Shown: one piece after another, positions 47,284-57,674 of the stretch | Layout: every line of letters starts with the position of its first letter | Position numbering within the stretch: position 1 is the stretch's first letter | Origin: Polydactylus sextarius | Taxonomy: Eukaryota > Chordata > Actinopteri > Polynemidae | Reading direction: 5' to 3' | Length of the DNA stretch: 64,000 nucleotides | Assembly (NCBI GenBank): GCA_016801845.1 | Contig: CM028908.1 | Span: forward strand, 19,417,047 to 19,481,046 | Program-made: the position numbers and the translations under genes | The notes under the pieces: generated by a model | Seen by the model: the letters and a program-made list of their open reading frames with translations, nothing else | The model's database searches: none | Told to the model about the DNA's origin: nothing

Positions 47284-47384
47284 TAACGAATGGGTGTGGG
47301 AGTGGAGAGGGCAGGCTCTTGACTCTCTTGTATGTCAGAAACCAGTCCTCACGCACTCAGAGTTGGATGTACTGAAGAACTAAG
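46742..47384 (+). promoter_or_regulatory. dbndd2-cdh26 intergenic region
   Basis: About 640 bp between the presumed dbndd2 3' end and the cdh26 ATG. Dominated by a 60-bp (AC)n microsatellite at 47221-47280, about 105 bp upstream of the cdh26 ATG. No clear TATA box. Confidence 0.4.
47221..47280. repeat. (AC)30 microsatellite in the cdh26 promoter region
   Basis: Thirty uninterrupted AC units, preceded by a C-rich stretch, about 105 bp before the cdh26 start codon. Pure alternating purine-pyrimidine of this length can form Z-DNA. Its closeness to the gene start makes an effect on expression possible. Confidence 0.95.
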
Positions 47385-50300
47385 ATGCTCTGCTTCTTCC
47401 TCCTGGTATGTAGCAACTAGCGCTAAATCTTTTGTGTAAATACTTTATTTCATTTCAAATAATAGCTATGGCGTGATTTCAGCTTCATATATATCCGTTT
47501 CTTATCAAATTTTATGTCAGTTAAGGAGAAATGTTTCATTTTTAGTTATTGTTTTAGGAGGTAGTATTTTCTAGAATGTAATCAAGTTGTAAATTTTTTA
47601 TAATCAACTGGTCTGAACATGATTGGTGTAAAACTGACCTCTGTAATGTTTACACACACAAGATAAAAATCTTGGTCAGATGCAAAGTGCACTGTGTACA
47701 CTTCTGGGGAACTGGTTGATTAACATTGAGAACAATAGATCTTGGTCAATGTCAGGTTAATAGATGATCTACCCTCTGCCTCTTGCCTTAAACAAACACT
47801 CTTGCTTTGCATACTACGGCTTTCCGGGTGTAGACCGCACATTTCATATTTTTGTGGGATGTTTGCTTTCCAGCTATACTACTTGGCAATTACAGCGTGC
47901 TCTGACCTGTTGAGCCGGCAGAAAAGGGCCTGGATCATTGACTACTTCTCAATTGAGGAGGGGCATCAAGGACCATTTCCTTATGAGCTGGGCAAGGTGG
48001 GAAAAAAACTACAACAGGATGTTTAAAAGATTGTGGTCAAAGTTTGTTTCAACAAATACACTGTTATTATATATATATATATATATATATATTAATTCAA
48101 GGCATATTAAGAAAGCTATAAAAATATATATATATATTAATTCTGTTCAAATTTTAAATGATAAATCCAAGTCTGAGTCTGCTAAAGGCTGACAGTGAAA
48201 TGTCTGTGTTGTAGATTAAAATTGAGCGGCCATATCGAGTATATTTTGATCTCTTTGGACAAGGAGTGGATAAGGAACCAAATGGACTCCTCTTCATCGA
48301 TAAACGGACTGGCATAGTGTATGTAACCAGGAGTGTGGACTATGAGGAGATAAAGCTCCTGAAGGTTAAACTCAACACATACTACTTATGATTAACACTG
48401 ACAGTGACATCACATATATATTAATATATTTTTATTTATATTGTGACTAACTCTGAGACACATTTTCTTCAATCCACAGTTAAGTTTTGAGGCCACAAAG
48501 ATCGATACAACAATTGATACTAAATTAGGGGTAGAGATTTCCATACTAGACATCAATGACAATCCACCATGCTTTGAGAAAAGTCTGTATGAAATCGAGG
48601 TCAAGGAGGAAGATCCACAGGGTAATGAAAAGAGTAATTATGCCTCTTTTTTTATGATAGTTTTCCCTTAATAACATAGAGTTTTTGTCATTTTCTTTTA
48701 AGGTTTCCCTGTCCTGACTGTGGTAGCCTTTGACAGAGATGAGCCTGGAACATTAAACTCCACTTTCCATTATGAAATCAAATCTGTGACGCCAAACATT
48801 CCCAGTACTGAATTCTTTATTGATAAGTCTGGAAACATTTCATTCAAAGGTTGTTTGAATCATGAGGTAAGAGTACAAACTGTTCTGGTTAAATCACATT
48901 TAGTTAACATCTTTATTTTTAGTATATCTGCAATAAATGAAACTCATTTAAACGAGTACATCAAAATGCCCAGCACAGTAAATATTTCAGTATAGACTAT
49001 ATATATAGACTATATATAGACAGTATATAAAAACTAATCTGAGCTTTTTCATATGATTATATTAAGGAGGCTAAAAAGTTTGAAATAGTGGTGGAGGCCA
49101 AAGATCAGGGTGAAGTAGTCAAGCTGTCCAATTCAACCACTGTTGTCATTAAAGTCCAGGACGGCAACAACAATCTCCCAGTCATCAGCGGACAAACGGT
49201 AAACACAGCCACACTAACCTCCTTAAAACTAACTGGCAGCAGTTTTTTATTTTTCAAACAAAATTGTCAAAAATTCAGTTCAGACTCACAAATTCACTCA
49301 AAATATCTGACAACATCAGCTGCTAGAATATTTTAATATGTCATGTTTCGTTAATGTTATTCTCTGACATTTTAAACAGAACTGTATAAAACTAGATTTG
49401 ATTTATAACCATAGCTATACTTTAAATCATGTCTTTATGTCTTCACATTCAAACAACAGGGTACTAGCAAAGTGGTGGAGAATGAGAGTGGTTCTTCTCC
49501 TCTGCGGCTGCATGTGACAGACAAAGACAGTCCTCACACACCAGCATGGAGAGCCAGATACACCATACACGGTGACGAAAAGGGCCACTTTAAGATTGAG
49601 ACAGATCCAGACACCAACGACGGCATCCTGACAGTTGTAAAAGTAATTGCTGCATGCTTTGCATTACAGTGACGCCAACCTCTTGTCTGACATTACTACA
49701 CAGATGTTTGTCATAACACACATGCTCTGAAGTTGCTGTTTTTTTTTTTAATTCTGTGCTGTAATTGCACTAGACGATAAGACTGTTGTTTCATTTTAGG
49801 CTTTAGATTATGAGGACGGAGCAAAGAGGGAACTGTCCATTTCTGTGGAAAATGAGATGACATTTTTCTCCTGCAAAGTGTTGTCCAAGACATCCTCAGG
49901 CCTCTGGACAGTTGATAATAGTATACGGAACAGTGAAGGTCAATCTCAGTCTGTAAAAGTCGTCATTGAGGTGGAGGATGTCAATGACCCCCCTATGTTT
50001 GACGTGATTGTAAAAGAGGCCATGTTGAAGGAGAACACAGCCATCGGAACCATGATAACAAATGTGACCGCAGTTGATCCTGATACCACTCACTCAAGTG
50101 ATTTTGAGTGAGTTGAATGTTTATTTTGACATAATATAGATTTTATGTAGGATCTCCTACTGAGTCACGTATCTCCTCATTGAATTTGTCCAAAGGTACC
50201 TGGTGGGAGATGATCCTGAAGGCTGGGTGAAGGTGGATAAAAAAACAGGGGTCATCACCACAGCCAAAATACCAGACAGAGAAAATGAACATGTTGTTAA

Positions 50301-52591
50301 CGGTACCTACACTGTCATACTGCACGCAGTGGATAAAGGTAAGACTCCAGGTACTGCAACGTGTAGACACAAACAAATGGTTTCAACTTTTCATGATCGA
50401 GAAAATGTTTTGCTATTTCTTCATTGCTTTGTCACAGGAAAGCCACCTATGACGGGCACAGCTACACTGCAAATCTATGTGATTGACGTGAATGACAATG
50501 TGCCTGAGCCAGTGACATTCAACTTAAGTATGTGTTTGTCTGGTGGACCCACCACAGCCAACATCACAGCCACTGACAAGGATGACAGTCACAGCGGTGG
50601 GCCTTTCAGATTTCTACTGATGGGTGATGTCAAAGAAAAATGGACACTGGATCCCTCGGATGGTAAAGACAGCAACTCTACGTACATAAATATTACAACA
50701 AACTTGAAAATATCAAAGAAAAAAGTAATTATTATCATTTCTTACAGGTTTCACAGCTGGTCTGGTGAGGGGGCCCAGTGTGTATGCCGGATTGCACATA
50801 GTCCAAGTTGGTATCTTTGACATGCAGGGACAATCTGGTGTTTACAACCTCAGTGTAACCGTGTGTAACTGCTCTGTGAATGTCAACTGCAGCACCACAC
50901 AAGACACTTCTATACAGTTTGGCTCTGGTGCCATAGCCGCACTGCTCGCTCTACTGATTTTATTCCTGCGTAAGAAAACCACATCACTATGATTGTGTTG
51001 TTACATATCACTCTGATAACTCACTGCAAGTTGAATGTTATTATCTTTGTCTCATTGACAGTTCTGCTGCTGATGGCTTTCTTCTGCACCACCAAAAAAG
51101 AGTTTGTTGCTTTTGAAGCAACGTCAAATGGAGAAAGCCTCCTGCTGTCAAACACAGAGAAACCAGGAACAGACTGCCAGGTCACTGCTTGGGCACATTT
51201 TATTACAGATTCTTACGTGTCATTCAAATATTAATAATAGTTTATTTTATTATTATTATTTTTTACAGGTGCCTGAACGTATCGTGGCATTGTCCTCTGA
51301 TCAGAGGCAGGATGTGGCTCAATCTAATTGTCTGAGATCTGGAAGTCTATATAATGGGATGCAAAGCACAGCTTTTTCGCCTATGGTGGGTAAAGTTGAT
51401 CACTGATCAAACTGTAAAACTTTAAGGAGATCATTTTCATATTTGAGATTTGAAATTTGTGTCATGAGTTTTCTCACTCATTGTGACACTGCAATTAGGA
51501 TTATATGAACCTTAGTGTGGTTCATCACAGTTGCTACTGTCCTTTTACTCAACAGGGTGCTGGACAAAATTTCATGGATCAACAATTTTCAAGACAGCCT
51601 TCGAGGAGAGGAAGTGGGGCTGTTTTCTCCACTGGGATCTATAAACAGGTAAACATTCATCACTGAAGATTGTTTTCAAATTTATTAAATTGATCTCACA
51701 GGAGTTCTCACATTGTGACACTGCTATAAGATTATGTGAACCCTAATGTGTTTCATCCCAGTTGCCACTGTCCCTTTGTTCAACAGGTTGCTGGACAAAA
51801 TTTCATGGATCAACAATTTTCAAGAGGAACTTCCAGGAGAGGAAGTGAGGATTTACTCTCTTCTGTGCACAATCAACTGGTAAATATTCTTCACTAAAGA
51901 TCATTTTCATATTCATAAAATTGGTCCCTTACAAGTTTTCTCATATAACACTCTCTATTAAAATTATGTGAACTTTAATGTGTTTTATCACAGTTGCCAC
52001 TGTCTCTTTTGTTCAACAGGTTGCAGGACAAATTTCACAACTTTCAAGAGGGAATTCCAGGAGAGGAAACAGAACTGTACTGTCTGCTGAGAATCAGGTA
52101 AATATTCATCACTGAAGATACGCGTTATCAGTCATACCTGTACTTTCACTCACTTTCACATTTGACATTTGACAAACTGTTTTGTTGTGTACAGTCCGGG
52201 GCCCTGAGCGCAATTGACTCCATCTTCAAACAGAACCAAAGTTATACATGGGGAGCAACTCTCGGCCCCTTGATTGATCAGGTTGGTGATGTACATACAA
52301 TATATTTTTCTACTCAAATGCATGCATGAACGTGTCACTGTACAATATTGTATTTAACTCAGGTTTTATATTTTACATCATCTGCAGAAGGTCGTCACGC
52401 TGTATCAGGAGGACAATTATGTGAATGATCAGCTTCACGTGTACGCAGAAGAGGGAGACATGGACAACTGCTCCGAGCTGGACAAAATCAGCATCGCTGA
52501 TGACGACTCATTCGAAAGAACAATAAACGACTTGGGCCCCAGGTTTAATGAATTAGCTTCTATGTGCCAGCCGCCACGAACACAGAACTGA
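47385..52591 (+). CDS. cdh26: Cadherin-26-like transmembrane cadherin, 18 exons
   Basis: Exons: 47385-47405, 47874-47996, 48215-48364, 48480-48621, 48703-48866, 49067-49198, 49460-49642, 49800-50107, 50196-50338, 50438-50662, 50748-50969, 51062-51180, 51269-51385, 51556-51648, 51787-51879, 52020-52097, 52195-52281, 52388-52591; 867 aa in one frame (human CDH26 about 850). Signal peptide 1-17, then RQKR (22-25) as propeptide cleavage site before AW. Calcium-binding linkers between cadherin repeats: DINDNPP, DGNNNLP, DVNDPP, DVNDNVP. DKDSPHTPAWRARY and ETDPDTNDGIL match CDH26 closely. Transmembrane helix about 589-613, then a 250-residue cytoplasmic tail with three tandem exon copies and an acidic end (YAEEGDMDNC...ADDDSF) resembling the catenin-binding end of cadherins. 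Known role: calcium-dependent epithelial adhesion; human CDH26 binds integrins and catenins. Human CDH26 is also on 20q13. The exon 10 donor (GATG|GTAAAG) was chosen because it alone keeps the frame. Confidence 0.92.
51415..52097 (+). repeat. Three tandem copies of a cdh26 tail exon plus intron
   Basis: Units of about 230 bp: exons 51556-51648, 51787-51879 and 52020-52097, each with the similar preceding intron (ending near GTTGCCACTGTCC...CAACAG). Exons are 93, 93 and 78 bp, all phase 0-0, so each can be skipped or added without frame loss. Peptides share GQNFMDQQFSR (first two) and an SRRGS/SRRGN core. The first two exons share a 37-base identical stretch, so that duplication is the younger one. 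Upstream exon 51269-51385 is not part of the repeat, but its downstream intron is. Confidence 0.92.
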
Positions 52592-53305
52592 ACAGACGCT
52601 CATCTGTTATTTCAAAATGCTCTATTATTTCTGTTCTGTGAAGAACAGAAAGGCTATTTGAGATTTTCTAATCTGTGTAAACATTTGGTTCTGTTTTAAA
52701 GGTAAACGAATGTTCATGTGTCAAGTTTTGGTGCAGCGTGTTCTAGTTTCTCAATAAGAATTTCCAGAATGTACCAGAAGAGTGACAGTCTGTTAATCAC
52801 ATGTTTTTTTTAATAGCAACTGTTAATAGCAATTATCTCTCCATAGTTTACATATTTAACAAAAAAAAAAAAAAAAATAAATATATATATATATATATAT
52901 ATATCTGTCCATTTCATTGTCAATCCAAGACCAGTTCGATGTTACATTTGGACAGTCAAATAGACATGTTTACATTCAGACATTTGCAAAATTAAATTAA
53001 ATGATTTTCCGTCAATCTGTTAAACAGGACAAATGCCATATTGTTCATTTCCAAACTTAATACCAATGGTTACATTTGCTTTTAGTGCACAGCTGCTGGG
53101 TTAAAAATAAAACGCTCTCCCATTTTTGTAAGGGCTCAAAATATGTTTATGATAAGGGGAAAACGAAACAAAACAACTTAAATCTTTGCTTCAAAGTTAC
53201 AAAATAGGGAGTTTTTTTTTTTTTTTTTTTAAATAAGTAGAAAACTACAATATTCATTATTTACAGAAAATGGTAACAAAAGAGACAAACTGAAAGAAAA
53301 AGCCT
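52592..53305. other. Convergent 3' region of cdh26 and lsm14b
   Basis: 0.7 kb between facing stop codons. Contains poly-A at 52861-52876 followed by (AT)n to about 52904, a candidate cdh26 poly(A) signal AATAAA at 53106-53111, and poly-T at 53213-53230. No coding sequence seen; the two 3' UTRs may overlap. Confidence 0.5.
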
Positions 53306-55242
53306 TCACACCCTCCCACTACCAACTCTGGGGAGAGGTCGCTGCTCGCTGCTGCTCTGTCCTCTCTGCCCACGGCCTCTGAACCCTCTGCTCCTCAGGA
53401 AGCGACCAGGAACGCCAAACGTTTCCATATTCAACTTTTTCTCCTCTGCCCACGTGGTTCTCCTAAAGCAAAAAAAAAAAAAAAAAAAAATTACATGGCA
53501 GTAACAACATATGACAAAGACACATTGTTGTCATTAGATAGTCACCTGGGCTTGAGGTCTGATGAAATGTTGTCAAAGAAACACTTAGTTTTGTCATAGT
53601 ACTTGTCGTTCAGAGTTCCCTCCTCAGTCATACCATCACTGTCTGGGGCTTCTGCTGAGTCCACCTTTTCAACTACAGCAGTTCGAGAAAGAAAAAGTAT
53701 ATTTTACTGCACCTAACACTTTAATAGTGTCCGTTAAAAACAGAAGAAAAAAGAAAAAAGAAAAAAAAAAAAAAAAAAAAGTACCTACGACCTCCTTTGT
53801 GAGATCATCTTTGAACTGAGCGTTGGCAGTTTCAAAATCAAAATCCGACTCAAACTGCAGAGTTGAAGCTTTTGAGTTTTTCACAAGAAGTTGGCCTCTG
53901 TTTCGGTTCCTGAACCTTCGACTGCCTTCACATACCGATTAGAGGGAGAGAAAAAAAAACAAAACAAAAAAAACGTTCAGACAAACATCATACTGATTTA
54001 AGAGTAGTCTGGTTTAGTGACTGCTTAGAACAAAGTCATCTCAAATATTACTTTACTTTTCTTAAAGGAAAACGAGTTGATTATTGCAACATTATCTCTG
54101 CTGCGTTTGATCTTTTCAGATGTTTAACTGAGTAATAAATGTCTTGAGTTGTGTTTTTCATACCTTGTTTTTGACTTTGCTTCTGGTTCTCAGTATTTTG
54201 GCCTTGAATCTTGGTTGCACTTGGCTGAGATTGTGTCTGCTCTGGACATGAATCAGTTAAATATTTAATGTTTCTTGTGTCAGTTGGATAAAAAAAAAAA
54301 AAGAAAAAGTAACTAAATAAAGATGATGGATTTGATTAACCGCTCTTAAGTCTGCTTACTGGTTGGTATGTTCTCCTTCTGTATCTGCGAGCCATCCCGA
54401 CCAGTGAGCTGGGTCAGGCGGCCAGGTTGTCTGCTTTGTGGCTGGGTTGAAGTTCTCCCTCTTTTCTGAACAGCACTGGCCGGTGGCGCAGTCTGGACGG
54501 CCTGCTCCACCATCGGGGCTCTTCTGGGCGGTATGCCATGAAGACCTGGTAATGGCAGACAGATATTCAATTTTGTTGGCAGAAAAACCAGACGTCTGAT
54601 GTGCCAAGCATGTCATGAACTGTACCTAAGCTCAGTGCTGCATTGTACTGCTGGCTGAGGAGAGAACTAGCAGCCAGCTGGTTGTAGGTGGGCATCATGT
54701 CTCTATATGGACTCCAGTGTGGGTGATATGCAGCAGAGGAGCTATCAACAGATGACTAGAATAAAAATAAATCAGGACAAAAGGAACCGATTTCATTGGT
54801 CTCTGCGTCAAACAGTTCTACAAAGTGGAAAATTACAGCAAAGAGCAGACAAGTGTCCCTGATACGCACCTGGACAATAGCAGGGTCTCTGGGTAGGCCA
54901 TGGTGTGGCTTTGGTGGTTCAGACACTGTGATATCCTTGATGTCGCTTCCTCTGAAAATGATGTACTCATAAATGATATCTTTAGGTGGCACTGGTCTGT
55001 TAGTGTGTCTGTCCTCTGTTCCAAAAGATTTAACTGTTGTAAAGATAATTTAAAGTGAGATTTTGAGCAGTTTAATACAGAAAAAAACGCAACACCTTTG
55101 TAAAAACCAACCTACCTTTGGCTAAAGCAACAGTGGACCTGTCTGTGTCGACAGACGACAATATCCCCTCATAACGAATCTGTGCCTTGGATATCAAACT
55201 GATTTTACTGCCGATGTAAGGTGTCCCTGCTCCGGCGCTCAT
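53306..55242 (-). CDS. lsm14b: LSM14 homolog B (RAP55-type mRNP protein), 8 exons
   Basis: Exons, minus strand: 55116-55242, 54870-55033, 54626-54755, 54360-54545, 54164-54241, 53785-53925, 53546-53672, 53306-53462; 272 aa in frame, shorter than human LSM14B (385 aa), mainly in the linker. Divergent N-terminal LSm fold (about 4-80): GTPYIGSKISLISKAQIRYE and RGSDIKDITV. Then SLLSQQYNAALSL and PMVEQAVQT, which is diagnostic for LSM14B. The FDF box FESDFDFETANAQF, the FFD box YYDKTKCFFDNISSD, the TFG box RTTWAEEKKLNMETFG and a short RGG-like end GFRGRGQRGQ follow in the usual order, ending GSGRV. Known role: P-body and stored-mRNP component that represses translation, partner of DDX6; important for maternal mRNA in oocytes. 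Head to head with taf4, as in human 20q13.33. Small A-rich introns carry long poly-A/T runs (53469-53490, 53759-53780). Confidence 0.94.
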
Positions 55243-55477
55243 GTTTGCGGTGAAGTTGAGAGTTCAGCGGCTGAATCTCTGCGCATTAAAACGCCGCACA
55301 TACCACGCGTCAAATCATCAGCTTTTGTGCGTAATTAGCTGCCACCTGTGCGCTTTATCGGATGATGACAGTGACGCTTCTCTCTTGCTGCTGGTTCACC
55401 TGTGCGTAAAGTGGGGGGTCGCTTCATTAGTCAGCCGGCGTACACCGACAGACGCACACTAAATAGCCTAAACTATA

Positions 55478-55640
<163 letters not shown>

Positions 55641-56494
55641 AATGTAAAGATAGAGATACTTTTAAAGCAAAACAAATATATATTTTGTTGATTTATCTTA
55701 TCAAGAATACTCAGATAGTAAAAATACTATCACTCATCAAGTAATTAGTAGTTTTACTGATTCATTTGTCCGCTGATGGTAAATTCTCTGAGTCTTCAAA
55801 CATTGTGGTAACACTAGACAAACCACAAGCTTGTGATTCAGGATCTGAACATGATGTTAACAGTTGCTGACACAGCGGTGTGGACAATAAAAAAACAAAT
55901 TGACTTGGAATTTCAAAGCAAGTCAAGGCAAGATCTGGAAGGCCAAGAAAACTTGCAAATAGAACTTGGCAAAGTAAATAAGGGCAGGAAGGAGTGTTCA
56001 GTTGATAGGGGTGAGGGGGGCACTGGTGCACAAACAAGATCTGCAAAGTAGAGACACCACAAATAGATTTAATCTACAATCTCACCACAGGAGTCAACAT
56101 GTAAAGTCTGCAAAAACAACGGCTAGATATGCCACAATCAGTCTGAGACAAATGCTAAATACAGATAAGGTTGAAATTAAGCTCACTGGCTATTGAGGCC
56201 AAAAGCGCAAATTTCGGTTAAAAGATAACCTTGCCAACTGTTACACATTTGGAGTGTAAGTATTCAGCTTTAATGAGGCAGTCCAGGGGCACAGGAAACA
56301 CTATACAGCTGCAGCGAGGAACAGATTCCACTAAATATCGGCAGATTCAGGACAATGTACTGCAGCCAAGCCATGAAAGTGAAAATGAAAATAGTCTAGT
56401 TTAGTAGTGGTGATGCAAAGCACACCTCTCTTATCACTTCTTAGGGATTAGTAAGGTCGTCTATCTATCTTTTTATCTTTCTGTTTTTTTCTCG

Positions 56495-56703
<209 letters not shown>

Positions 56704-57560
56704 ATACACAAAGACACTTTTCATACCTCATTATATAGACCTCATTATATATACCTATATCATATAGAGTCATTATATTATTTGGATTTGTTGGAATTAA
56801 TGAAAAATAAAGAGTGATAGGACATGAACATTAAATCTGAAGAAAAGCTTTGTTTTCTTATTGCTGCAGGGATTATATTTCACTTGCAAACATTAACAAT
56901 AAATGGACTTTGCACACACCCTGTATAAACCAGTTTTTTTTTTCTTTTGCATTACATCAGACACCTCTAGCCCACAGGCTGTGAAATCTGAGTAATAATA
57001 ATAAAAAAAGAAGCACATATAATACAGCTTTTACTTTCACTTATTATGCAATGCAATTATGCAAAACGGTATTATTAACAGCCTCTATAAAGGCTACATT
57101 TAAAATTGGAATCATGATTGACATAATAATGTTTTTTTTTTTTTTTTCGTTATATATGAGTCTAACTATGTGAGTTAATGGTGTAGTTTGTCCACTCTGA
57201 ACCATGTCTGACAGCACGGTGCACTATTTCCTCTCAGAGGGTGGGGCGCCCTCAAACGCTTCTTTACAACAGCAACTTCACTCGCTCGCCAAAACAGTGC
57301 AGCCATCTTGCACGGCGTATCGAGTCTGACTAAACTCTAAATTCTGGTTTATTAGCTTGATGAAAACCACGTTATTATTCAACCAAAAGACACACGGGAC
57401 GATTCCGAGTCGGAATAATTATCGAGATCGCGTAAACACATCGGCGACGCCGTAATATTTGATAGAAACGTTTCGTCTCCGTTACGATGTTGTTCGGTCT
57501 CGTGCATCCCCTGGAATGACAGCTGAAGCCATTGGTACCGCCTTTTAGAATGTGGAGCAG

Positions 57561-57565
57561 CCAAT
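57561..57565 (+). promoter_or_regulatory. CCAAT box of taf4
   Basis: CAGCCAATCACAG, a strong NF-Y site about 105 bp upstream of the candidate taf4 ATG at 57669. Confidence 0.5.
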
Positions 57566-57607
57566 CACAGCTCGCCGAAATCCCCTCGCGGAGCCGTTTA
57601 CTTGTTG

Positions 57608-57619
57608 TGCGCACGCGCA
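57608..57619. promoter_or_regulatory. NRF1 site of taf4
   Basis: TGCGCACGCGCA is a perfect match to the palindromic NRF1 consensus (YGCGCAYGCGCR), 50 bp before the candidate taf4 ATG. NRF1 sites are common in TATA-less housekeeping promoters. Confidence 0.65.
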
Positions 57620-57665
57620 CGTCTGTTGGTAAGTACCTCACTTCTCACAAGCTTGCAGGAGTGTG

Positions 57666-57674
57666 AAGATGGCG
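57666..57674 (+). promoter_or_regulatory. YY1-type AAGATGGCG element at the first taf4 ATG
   Basis: AAGATGGCGG is the extended YY1 motif, which in many housekeeping genes sits just downstream of the start site and overlaps the initiator ATG. Here the ATG at 57669 begins a TAF4-like N-terminus, which supports it as the start codon. Confidence 0.5.
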
